The notes beneath the pieces are model-generated. The model was not told where the DNA came from. It was given only the letters and a program-made list of their open reading frames with translations, and did not search any database. DNA of 64,000 nucleotides, taken from the NCBI GenBank assembly GCA_964531385.1, contig CAZHGC010000007.1, positions 33,930-97,929 on the forward strand, read 5' to 3'. The stretch comes from MGBC114079 sp964531385 (GTDB lineage Bacteria; Bacillota; Clostridia; Lachnospirales; CAG-274). This document shows, piece after piece, positions 55,455-62,856 of the stretch. Each line of letters starts with the position of its first letter. The first letter of the stretch is position 1. The position numbers and the translations under genes are program-made.

Positions 55455-55513
55455 AATAATCTATATAAACGGAGAGTACTGCTCCGGAATTTTCATTCAT
55501 AATACAGATTATT
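55455..55513. repeat. Nested inverted repeats
   Basis: The outer stem AATAATCT (55455-55462) / AGATTATT (55506-55513) encloses a GC-rich hairpin CGGAG-AGTACTG-CTCCG (55470-55486). No T-tract makes it a normal terminator. It may be a structured RNA or a mobile-element remnant. Confidence 0.4.
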
Positions 55514-55642
55514 CAAATTGCCCAAAATTAGTGAACATTATATACATATTTTTAAAAATATGAGAAATAATTATATAATAAAAAATCACATTACTTAAAC
55601 TTTAATTTCTAAATCAATCTAAAAAACACTCGGGAGGAAAAA

Positions 55643-56113
55643 ATGAAAAAAATAATAACATTATTAACTTTAATAACAATTATAATAAGCTTAGTCGGTT
55701 GCCAAAAAAACACCGAAACAACGCAAAATATATCATTGTCGGAAATCCAAAATAAAATAATTCCAACTGCAAATTTAAAAAATGCCGAATTTAAAAACCT
55801 AACAGATATTAACACAGCCCAATCCTATGGAATATCAAAAGACGATATAGAAGAAGGCATTGTTTATTCAACAACCAATGAAAATTCCGATAAAATAATA
55901 CTTGTAAAAACAAAAGGTGGGCCAACAACAGAAAATGTTGAAAAAGCTTTGGCAAATGAAGTTTCAAGTTTAATAAATTCGTGGGAAAACAACTTTTCCG
56001 AATCTGAAAAATTAAAAAATCACATTTTAAAAACAAAAGATGATTACGTACTTCTTGCTATATGTAACAATTCCGATAACGTCGAAAAAGCCTTCGACAG
56101 CTTTTTCGAATAA
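55643..56113 (+). CDS. Small lipoprotein, DUF4358-like
   Basis: A 156-residue predicted lipoprotein: signal peptide with lipobox LVGC (Cys at residue 20) followed by a Thr/Gln-rich linker and a compact domain. The pattern YGISKDDIEEGIVYST continuing NENSDKIILVKTK resembles the DUF4358 family of clostridial lipoproteins. Function is unknown. GGGAGG precedes the ATG. It is monocistronic with its own terminator. Confidence 0.72.
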   Translation: MKKIITLLTLITIIISLVGCQKNTETTQNISLSEIQNKIIPTANLKNAEFKNLTDINTAQSYGISKDDIEEGIVYSTTNENSDKIILVKTKGGPTTENVEKALANEVSSLINSWENNFSESEKLKNHILKTKDDYVLLAICNNSDNVEKAFDSFFE

Positions 56114-56177
56114 ATATATAATTTTTTGCCAATAGTTAAACTACATTTTTAAAAATCCATAACTTAATTATTTTTCA

Positions 56178-56215
56178 AGCGAACTTATTGATAAATATTG
56201 ATAAATTCGCTTTTT
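56178..56215 (+). terminator. Terminator of the lipoprotein gene
   Basis: AGCGAA and TTCGCT pair around a 22-nt loop, followed by TTTTAAATT. Confidence 0.65.
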
Positions 56216-56247
56216 AAATTATTTAAACTCTTTAATATATAGGATAA

Positions 56248-56278
56248 AAAATGAGAACAGCTTAGCCATTCTCATTTT
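56248..56278. terminator. Terminator-like hairpin facing the AIR-synthase-like gene
   Basis: AAAATGAGAA and TTCTCATTTT around an 11-nt loop. On the minus strand it is followed by a T-rich stretch, so it probably ends the 56357-57355 transcript. Confidence 0.7.
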
Positions 56279-56356
56279 AAAATCAACTATTTTGCCGGTT
56301 TTATTCTGTTCTGCCAACACCGACAAAAACAATCTTCATAAATTTTTTTAATTCAA

Positions 56357-57355
56357 TTATTCCATTATTTTTTTAGCTCTGTAAAGTTCGTCAACGTCCG
56401 GCTCATCAAGCTTTTCCAAATTTCCAAAACGCTCAACAAAATAGCCTTTTTCAACAATTTTCCCAATAACCGCCGAATTAATTCCGTTTTCTTTCAAAAT
56501 TTCAACAAGTCCATTTCCGTTTTCGCAAGTAATAATTAAAGACCCGCTCGAAATAAGCCTAAAACAATCAATTCCAACGGCATTGCACAAAATTTTCGTT
56601 TCTTCCAAAACAGGAATTTTTTCAGAATAAACAACAATGCCTTTTCCCGAACATTCCGCAATTTCCCAACAAGCACCAAAAACACCGCCCTCGGTAATAT
56701 CGTGCAAACACGTTGCCCCAAATTCCGTAGCAATTTCAGACTCTTTAACAACAGATAACATTTCCGAAAAACTTTTACATTTTTCAATAACGCTCTCATC
56801 AACTTTTCCCAAAAGTTTTTCATAAAAATCCGAAGCAATAATGCTCGAACCCTCAAGGCCTGCCCATTTTGTCATAACAACGTCCTGCCCTTCTTTCGCT
56901 CCTCCCGATGAAATAAATTTTCTGTTTTTCGTTTTTCCAACAACAGTGCAAGAAACAATCGGTCTAACAACAGCATCTGTAATCTCCGTATGCCCTCCCA
57001 AAATTGAAATTCCAACTTTCTTCGCCTCTGTATAAATATCCTCAATCATCGTTGAAATTTCTTTTTCGGTAATTGACGGCGGAAAAAGTGCAGTAAGCAT
57101 AATTCCAACAGGATAAGCCCCGCTCGATGCAATGTCGTTGCAATTTATATTAACAGCAATTTTCCCAATATTCTCGGCCGCTCCCGTAATCGGGTCTGTC
57201 GATAAAACACAAAATTCGTCTCCCAAATCAACAACACTGCAATCCTCTCCAACAGACGGATTTAAAATAACTTCCTCTCTTTTAAAATTATTCTCAACAA
57301 TAGGCTCAATAATAAGCTTTTTCAAAACTGAATCGGGCAACTTTCCAATTTTCAT
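56357..57355 (-). CDS. AIR synthase-related protein (HypE/ThiL-like)
   Basis: A 332-residue protein of the PurM/HypE/SelD/ThiL superfamily. Visible features: the ATP/metal-binding VGEDCSVVDLGDEF, the DPITG loop, INCNDIASSGAYPVG, ILGGHTEITDAVVRP and HDITEGGVFGACWE. It resembles HypE, which makes the cyanide ligand of [NiFe] hydrogenases, but it lacks the C-terminal Pro-Arg-x-Cys tail (it ends RAKKIME), and no other hyp gene is near. The substrate is therefore unknown. GGAGG fixes the start at 57355. Confidence 0.82.
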   Translation of the reverse strand: MKIGKLPDSVLKKLIIEPIVENNFKREEVILNPSVGEDCSVVDLGDEFCVLSTDPITGAAENIGKIAVNINCNDIASSGAYPVGIMLTALFPPSITEKEISTMIEDIYTEAKKVGISILGGHTEITDAVVRPIVSCTVVGKTKNRKFISSGGAKEGQDVVMTKWAGLEGSSIIASDFYEKLLGKVDESVIEKCKSFSEMLSVVKESEIATEFGATCLHDITEGGVFGACWEIAECSGKGIVVYSEKIPVLEETKILCNAVGIDCFRLISSGSLIITCENGNGLVEILKENGINSAVIGKIVEKGYFVERFGNLEKLDEPDVDELYRAKKIME

Positions 57356-57395
57356 AAAAAATCCTCCAAAAAAATAAAAATCAAAAGACAAAAAG

Positions 57396-57467
57396 TTATC
57401 AACAAGTTTTCCTCAAAAAACTCAATTTTTATCCACAATTTCTCCACAAAAAATAAAACTATCAACA
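57396..57467 (+). promoter_or_regulatory. Run of four DnaA-box-like sequences
   Basis: TTATCAACA (57396-57404), TTATCCACA (57429-57437, perfect consensus), TTCTCCACA (57440-57448) and CTATCAACA (57459-57467), all in the same orientation in the 162-bp gap before ilvB. Confidence 0.45.
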
Positions 57468-57477
57468 ACAAAGCAAT

Positions 57478-57499
57478 CCCCGCCGCCAAAACGGCAGGG
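57478..57499 (-). terminator. Hairpin after ilvB
   Basis: CCC-C-GCCG pairs with CGGC-A-GGG around a 6-nt loop, 19 bp beyond the ilvB stop codon. The T-tract after it on the minus strand is weak. Confidence 0.5.
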
Positions 57500-57517
57500 A
57501 CACTTCATAAATTAATT

Positions 57518-59200
57518 TCAGTTTTCCGTAAAATCGTCAAAAGTTATAATATCTTCAGCACTCTTTCCCGCAGGAATCATAGGGAAAACTTTTTCATCAA
57601 GATTAATTTCACAATTAATAACACAAGTTTTGTTAAGTTCAATAGCCTTTTTAATCGCCTCGTCAACTTCTTCCGGTTTTGTAACATTAAACGGAACAGC
57701 TTTATAAGCTTCGGCAAGTTTCAAGAAATCCGTTGCTTTATCCAAAACTGTGTTTGAATATCTTGCATCATAAAACATATTTTGCCATTGTCTAACCATA
57801 CCCAAAACGTGATTATTAATTAAAACAACAATAACAGGCAAATCGTTTGCAACAGAAGTTGCAAGCTCAATATTGTTCATATAGAAACAACCGTCTCCGG
57901 CAATGTTGAAAACAACCTTGTTCGGACAGCCCGCCTTTGCACCAATTGATGCACCAAGACCATAACCCATTGTTCCCAAACCTCCGGAAGTAAGCAAATG
58001 ACGTGGGTGCTCATAATCAATAAATTGACACGCCCACATTTGATGCTGACCAACTTCCGTAGCAATAATGGCTTCGCCTTTTGTAATTGCATTAATTCTT
58101 TCCATTATGTATTGAGGTTTAAGTTCTCCGTCGTGTGCATATTTAAGCGGATATTTTTCTTTATATTCATAAACTTTTTGAAGCCACTCTTTGTGTTCAA
58201 GCTTTCCGACTTTTTGATTAAGAATTTTAAGAACTTCCTTACAATCGCCAATAATCGAACTATAAGTGTTAATATTTTTATTAATTTCCGCAGCATCAAT
58301 ATCAATGTGCAAAACTTTGGCATTTGGAGCAAACTTTGCAATATTTGTTGCAACTCTGTCGCTAAATCTTGCACCAACCGCAATAAGCAAATCACATTCA
58401 TCAACAAGCAAATTTGAAGTTTTCGTTCCGTGCATACCAATCATACCCGTAAACCTCTTATTGCTTGAAGGAACTCCGCCAAGCCCCATAGCCGAAAGAC
58501 AAATCGGAGCATCGATATTTTCAATAAATTCAGATAATTCATCGGAAGCCTCCGAAGAAATTATACCACCGCCCGCATAAACAAAAGGCTTTTTCGCCTC
58601 TTTAATAAGAGAAACAGCCTTTTCAATATCACATTCAGTAATATTTTTTGTAATTCTCTCAATTTTAATGGGCTCTTTTTTCTCATATTCGGCAACATTC
58701 GCCGTAACATCTTTTGTAATGTCAATAAGAACCGGTCCCGGTCTGCCCTCTTTTGCAATGTAAAATGCTTTTCTAACCGTTTCCGCAAGTTTATTAACGT
58801 CTTTAACAATAAAATTATGCTTTGTAATTGGCATAGTAATGCCTGTTATATCAACCTCTTGAAAGCTGTCCTTTCCCAAAAGAGGCAAAGAAACGTTTCC
58901 CGTAATTGCAACAATCGGAACGCTGTCCATATAAGCCGTTGCAATTCCCGTAACAAGGTTTGTTGCCCCCGGTCCGCTTGTTGCAATACAAACGCCAACT
59001 TTGCCGGTTGCTCGTGCATATCCGTCGGCAGCGTGAGCTGCCCCTTGTTCGTGAGAAGTAAGATAATGTTTAATTTCATCTCTGTGTTTATATAAAGCGT
59101 CATAAATGTTTAAAACAGCACCGCCGGGGTAACCAAAAATTGTGTCAACGCCTTGCTCTTTCAAACATTCAATTAAAATTTCCGAGCCGTTTAACTGCAT
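57518..59200 (-). CDS. ilvB: Acetolactate synthase large subunit
   Basis: A 560-residue thiamine-diphosphate enzyme that condenses two pyruvates (or pyruvate with 2-ketobutyrate) in valine, leucine and isoleucine synthesis. The catalytic Glu is in SHEQGAAHAADGYARA (about residue 47), and the ThDP/Mg motif is GDGCFYMNNIELAT to NNHVLGMVRQWQ. GGAGTGATTAA precedes the ATG. It lies 15 bp after ilvD. A regulatory small subunit gene (ilvN) does not follow, as the AIR-synthase-like gene comes next. Confidence 0.96.
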   Translation of the reverse strand: MQLNGSEILIECLKEQGVDTIFGYPGGAVLNIYDALYKHRDEIKHYLTSHEQGAAHAADGYARATGKVGVCIATSGPGATNLVTGIATAYMDSVPIVAITGNVSLPLLGKDSFQEVDITGITMPITKHNFIVKDVNKLAETVRKAFYIAKEGRPGPVLIDITKDVTANVAEYEKKEPIKIERITKNITECDIEKAVSLIKEAKKPFVYAGGGIISSEASDELSEFIENIDAPICLSAMGLGGVPSSNKRFTGMIGMHGTKTSNLLVDECDLLIAVGARFSDRVATNIAKFAPNAKVLHIDIDAAEINKNINTYSSIIGDCKEVLKILNQKVGKLEHKEWLQKVYEYKEKYPLKYAHDGELKPQYIMERINAITKGEAIIATEVGQHQMWACQFIDYEHPRHLLTSGGLGTMGYGLGASIGAKAGCPNKVVFNIAGDGCFYMNNIELATSVANDLPVIVVLINNHVLGMVRQWQNMFYDARYSNTVLDKATDFLKLAEAYKAVPFNVTKPEEVDEAIKKAIELNKTCVINCEINLDEKVFPMIPAGKSAEDIITFDDFTEN

Positions 59201-59215
59201 TTAATCACTCCTCCA

Positions 59216-60886
59216 TTACTCAAGAATAGCACCTTTATCAGCACTTGAAACAAGTTTAGCATATCTTGAAAGATAACCTGTTTTAATTTTAGGCTCAGGT
59301 GCAACCCATTTAGCACGTCTTTCGGCAAGAACTTCGTCAGAAACCCTAACAGAAAGAATACCTGCATTAATGTCAATATCAATAATGTCGCCTTCTTCAA
59401 CAAGTGCAATGTTACCACCCGCAGCTGCCTCAGGAGAAGCGTGGCCAATGCTCGCACCTCTTGATGCACCGCTAAAACGACCGTCAGTAATAAGAGCAAC
59501 CTCTTTGTCAAGTTTCATACCGGCAAGAGCAGAAGTTGGAGATAACATTTCTCTCATACCCGGTCCGCCTTTAGGTCCTTCATATCTGATAAGAACAACA
59601 TCACCGCTTACAATTTTACCGCCAAATATAGCAGCAATAGCTTCTTCTTCCGATTCAAAAACTCTTGCAGGGCCCGAATGTTTAAGCATTTCAGGTGCAA
59701 CCGCACTTCTTTTAACAACAGCACCGTTAAGGGCAATGTTACCTTTAAGAACAGCAATACCACCTGTTTTGGAATAAGGATTTTCAACAGGTCTGATAAG
59801 TTCAGGATTTTTGTTATAAGCGTTTTCGATATTTTCACCAACAGTTTTCAAAGTACAAGTTAAATTATCAAGTTCAAGAAGACCAAGTTTTTTAATTTCG
59901 CTCATAACAGCAGGAATACCGCCCGCTTCGTTAAGTTCTTCAATGTAGTTAGGACCTGCAGGAGCAAGATGACAAAGATTAGGAGTTTTGTCGCTAATTT
60001 CATTAGCCATTTCAAGATTAAGTTCAACACCTGCCTCGTGAGCAATAGCAGGAAGATGAAGCATAGAGTTTGTTGAACAGCCAAGAGCCATATCCATAGT
60101 AAGGGCATTTCTAAAAGCCTTTTCGTTCATAATATCTCTCGGTTTAATGTCCTTTTCAACAAGTTTCATAATTTGCATACCTGCGTGTTTAGCAAGTCCA
60201 ATTCTGTCACCATAAACCGCAGGAATAGTACCATTTCCTGGAAGTGCCATACCAATTACTTCAGAAAGACAGTTCATAGAATTGGCAGTATACATACCGG
60301 AACAAGAACCACAACTTGGACAAGATTTATTTTCATACTCTTTAAGTTCGTTTTCGTCAATCATACCGGCTTCAAAAGCACCAACAGCCTCAAATGTTTT
60401 AGAAAGACTGAGTTTTTCTCTTTCAGCACCGCATTTAAGATGACCCGCAAGCATAGGGCCACCACTGCAAAGAATAGACGGAATATTAAGTCTTGCGGCA
60501 GCCATAAGCATACCCGGAACAATTTTGTCACAGTTAGGAATTAAAACAAGACCGTCAAATCCGTGAGCCATAGCAAGAGATTCAACCGAATCAGCGATAA
60601 GTTCTCTTGTTGGCAAAGAATAGTGCATACCAATGTGACCCATAGCAATACCGTCACAAACACCAATAGCAGGAACTTCAATAGGTGTTCCTCCCGCTGC
60701 CAAAATACCGGCTTTAACAGCTTTTGCAATATTGTCAAGGTGCATATGACCCGGAACAATTTCGCTTTGAGCATTAACAACACCGATTAAAGGTCTGGAA
60801 AGTTCTTCATCGGTATAACCCATCGCTTTAAAAAGTGAACGATGCGGTGTTTTGTCAGGACCTTTTTTTACTCTATCACTAATCAT
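59216..60886 (-). CDS. ilvD: Dihydroxy-acid dehydratase
   Basis: A 556-residue Fe-S dehydratase of the IlvD/Edd family that converts dihydroxyisovalerate and dihydroxymethylvalerate to 2-keto acids. Cluster cysteines appear in LIPNCDKIVPGML and SCPSCGSCSGMYTANSMNCL; GALTDGRFSGASRG-type sequence is near the C-terminus (VALITDGRFSGASRGASIGH). GGAGG precedes the start. A promoter-like pair and a hairpin lie in the 252-bp space after leuB. Confidence 0.96.
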   Translation of the reverse strand: MISDRVKKGPDKTPHRSLFKAMGYTDEELSRPLIGVVNAQSEIVPGHMHLDNIAKAVKAGILAAGGTPIEVPAIGVCDGIAMGHIGMHYSLPTRELIADSVESLAMAHGFDGLVLIPNCDKIVPGMLMAAARLNIPSILCSGGPMLAGHLKCGAEREKLSLSKTFEAVGAFEAGMIDENELKEYENKSCPSCGSCSGMYTANSMNCLSEVIGMALPGNGTIPAVYGDRIGLAKHAGMQIMKLVEKDIKPRDIMNEKAFRNALTMDMALGCSTNSMLHLPAIAHEAGVELNLEMANEISDKTPNLCHLAPAGPNYIEELNEAGGIPAVMSEIKKLGLLELDNLTCTLKTVGENIENAYNKNPELIRPVENPYSKTGGIAVLKGNIALNGAVVKRSAVAPEMLKHSGPARVFESEEEAIAAIFGGKIVSGDVVLIRYEGPKGGPGMREMLSPTSALAGMKLDKEVALITDGRFSGASRGASIGHASPEAAAGGNIALVEEGDIIDIDINAGILSVRVSDEVLAERRAKWVAPEPKIKTGYLSRYAKLVSSADKGAILE

Positions 60887-60930
60887 TTTTTGTACCTCCG
60901 TTTAAAAATTTTCAATTCAATAAATATCCG

Positions 60931-60959
60931 ATTATTGTAAATTATTCATTTTTATACAA
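60931..60959 (-). promoter_or_regulatory. Possible ilvD promoter
   Basis: TTGTAT (60959-60954), 17 nt, AATAAT (60936-60931) on the minus strand. Confidence 0.35.
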
Positions 60960-60969
60960 AAAGTAAAAA

Positions 60970-61002
60970 TGGGTTGTTTCATTAAAGCACAAAATCAACC
61001 CA
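60970..61002 (-). terminator. Second hairpin between leuB and ilvD
   Basis: TGGGTTG and CAACCCA around a 19-nt loop; on the minus strand it is followed by TTTTTACTTTTTG. It may be a backup terminator or an attenuator. Confidence 0.55.
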
Positions 61003-61056
61003 AATAAAAAATCAGCAAAAATCCCAAATTTATTATAAAATATTCAAAAGGCAAAA

Positions 61057-61093
61057 TCCCCGCCCGTTTTTGTAAAAAACAGGCGGATTTTTT
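61057..61093 (-). terminator. Hairpin after leuB
   Basis: CCGCC-C-GTTTTT pairs with AAAAAC-A-GGCGG, beginning about 45 bp after the leuB stop codon. Confidence 0.65.
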
Positions 61094-61138
61094 GTCAAAT
61101 AAAAGCTTATTCGGTCGGATTTTATACTTCAATATATA

Positions 61139-62209
61139 TTAAAGATTTTCAATAATAAGTCTACCCATTTCTTTACAACCAACTTGTTTCATACCTTCGC
61201 TCATAATGTCGCCTGTTCTATATCCTGCATCAAGAACTTTAGTAACAGCATCTTCAATGCACTTAGCTTCTTCAAGTAAACCAAAGCTATATTTTAACAT
61301 CATAGCACCGGAAAGAATAGTAGCAATAGGGTTAGCAATGTCTTTTCCTGCAATGTCAGGAGCAGAACCGTGAACAGGTTCATACATACCAAGACTGCCG
61401 TCACCAAGACTTGCCGAAGGAAGCATACCGATAGAACCTGTCATCTGGCTTGCCTCGTCAGAAAGAATATCACCAAAAATATTTCCTGTAACAATAACAT
61501 CAAAAGTTGTAGGACGCATAATCAACTGCATAGATGCGTTATCAACATATAAATGGTCAAGTTCAACGTCAGGATAATCTTTAGCAACATCAAGAACAAC
61601 TTTTCTCCAAAGTCTTGAAGACTCAAGAACGTTTTGTTTGTCAACGTTAGTAACGTGTTTGTTTCTCTTTCTTGCAATTTCAAAAGCTTTTCTTGTAATT
61701 CTTTCAACTTCTTTTTCAGCATATTGTTCAACATCATAAGCAGCTTCGCCCAAATCAGTTTGTTTTCTGCCTTTTTCGCCAAAATACATACCGCCTGTAA
61801 GTTCACGAACAACCATAATGTCAACGCCGTCAGCAACCAATTCAGGTTTAAGAGGGCAAGCATCTTTCAAAGCATCGTGCAAAGTTGCAGGTCTAAGGTT
61901 AGCATATAATCCCAAAGCACCTCTAAGGCCAAGCAAAGCTCTTTCAGGACGTTTGTCTCCCGGAAGAGTGTCCCATTGCCAACCGCCAACAGCACCCAAA
62001 AGAACAGAGTCGCTTGCTTTACAAACATCAATAGTTTCCTGTGGCAAAGGCTCGCCAAATTTGTCAATGGCACAACCACCGCCCAAAACATGAGTATATT
62101 CAAAAGTGTGACCAAATTTTTTACCAATTTCGTTCAAAACAAGGATATTTTGTTCCATAACCTCAGGGCCAATACCGTCACCGGCAACAACAGCGATTTT
62201 ATAATTCAT
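61139..62209 (-). CDS. leuB: 3-isopropylmalate dehydrogenase
   Basis: A 356-residue NAD-dependent beta-decarboxylating dehydrogenase of leucine synthesis. Motifs: IAVVAGDGIGPEVMEQ at the N-terminus, RELTGGMYFGE for the substrate loop, DHLYVDNASMQLIMRP and GSLGMYEPVHGSAPDIAGKD for cofactor binding. The ribosome binding site (AGGTGG) precedes the ATG. It is separated from leuD by 125 bp with no evident gene. Confidence 0.97.
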   Translation of the reverse strand: MNYKIAVVAGDGIGPEVMEQNILVLNEIGKKFGHTFEYTHVLGGGCAIDKFGEPLPQETIDVCKASDSVLLGAVGGWQWDTLPGDKRPERALLGLRGALGLYANLRPATLHDALKDACPLKPELVADGVDIMVVRELTGGMYFGEKGRKQTDLGEAAYDVEQYAEKEVERITRKAFEIARKRNKHVTNVDKQNVLESSRLWRKVVLDVAKDYPDVELDHLYVDNASMQLIMRPTTFDVIVTGNIFGDILSDEASQMTGSIGMLPSASLGDGSLGMYEPVHGSAPDIAGKDIANPIATILSGAMMLKYSFGLLEEAKCIEDAVTKVLDAGYRTGDIMSEGMKQVGCKEMGRLIIENL

Positions 62210-62334
62210 TTTTATTCCACCTTTTAAGTAAATTTTAAATATTAAACAAAAAAACTTTGTCGCTTGCCCAAACAGGTAAATTCAAACCGCAAAAAGCTCA
62301 AATTCCCGCAAATTGTGCAAAGCCCAATTATATA

Positions 62335-62841
62335 TTATTTTAAACCAAGCTTAACTTTAGTCTGTTCAACAAGTCCGCCAACCTTGAACATTTCTTGCAT
62401 AAATTCAGGGAAAGGCTCAGCCTGATAAGTTTTATTTTTAGTCAAATTTGTAATAACACCCGTTGAAAAATCAACTTCAACTTTGTCGCCCATATCAATA
62501 TCATCGGCAGCTTCTTCACATTCAAGAATAGGAAGACCAATGTTGATAGCATTACGATAAAAAATTCTCGCAAAAGTTTTAGCAATAACACAAGAAATAC
62601 CGCTTGCTTTAATAGCAATAGGAGCATGCTCTCTTGAAGAACCACAACCAAAATTCTTTTCAGCAACAATAATGTCGCCGTCTTTAACGTTGGCAGCAAA
62701 AGGAACTGTGCTGTGGATAGCATCTTCCATACAGTGCTTTGCCAATTCGGCAGGGTCAGAAGAGTTCAAGTATCTTGCAGGGATAATAACGTCAGTGTCA
62801 ATGTTGTCCCCATATTTAAAAACTGTACCGTTTGCTTTCAT
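62335..62841 (-). CDS. leuD: 3-isopropylmalate dehydratase small subunit
   Basis: A 168-residue swivelling subunit of isopropylmalate isomerase. It shows GDNIDTDVIIPARYL at the N-terminus and the signature NFGCGSSREHAPIAIKASG. This short form belongs to the archaeal-like LeuD group that pairs with an about 420-residue LeuC. The start at 62841 is set by GGGAGG; leuC ends 15 bp upstream. Confidence 0.96.
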   Translation of the reverse strand: MKANGTVFKYGDNIDTDVIIPARYLNSSDPAELAKHCMEDAIHSTVPFAANVKDGDIIVAEKNFGCGSSREHAPIAIKASGISCVIAKTFARIFYRNAINIGLPILECEEAADDIDMGDKVEVDFSTGVITNLTKNKTYQAEPFPEFMQEMFKVGGLVEQTKVKLGLK

Positions 62842-62856
62842 TTCAAAACCTCCCAA

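Noticed and set aside
56357..57355. Selenophosphate synthetase (SelD)
   Set aside because: The N-terminal catalytic Cys/Sec-Gly-rich motif of SelD is missing; the sequence fits the HypE/ThiL-like branch better.
57396..57467. Replication origin
   Set aside because: Only four box-like 9-mers, no AT-rich unwinding element clearly separate from the background, and no dnaA, dnaN or rpmH gene nearby.
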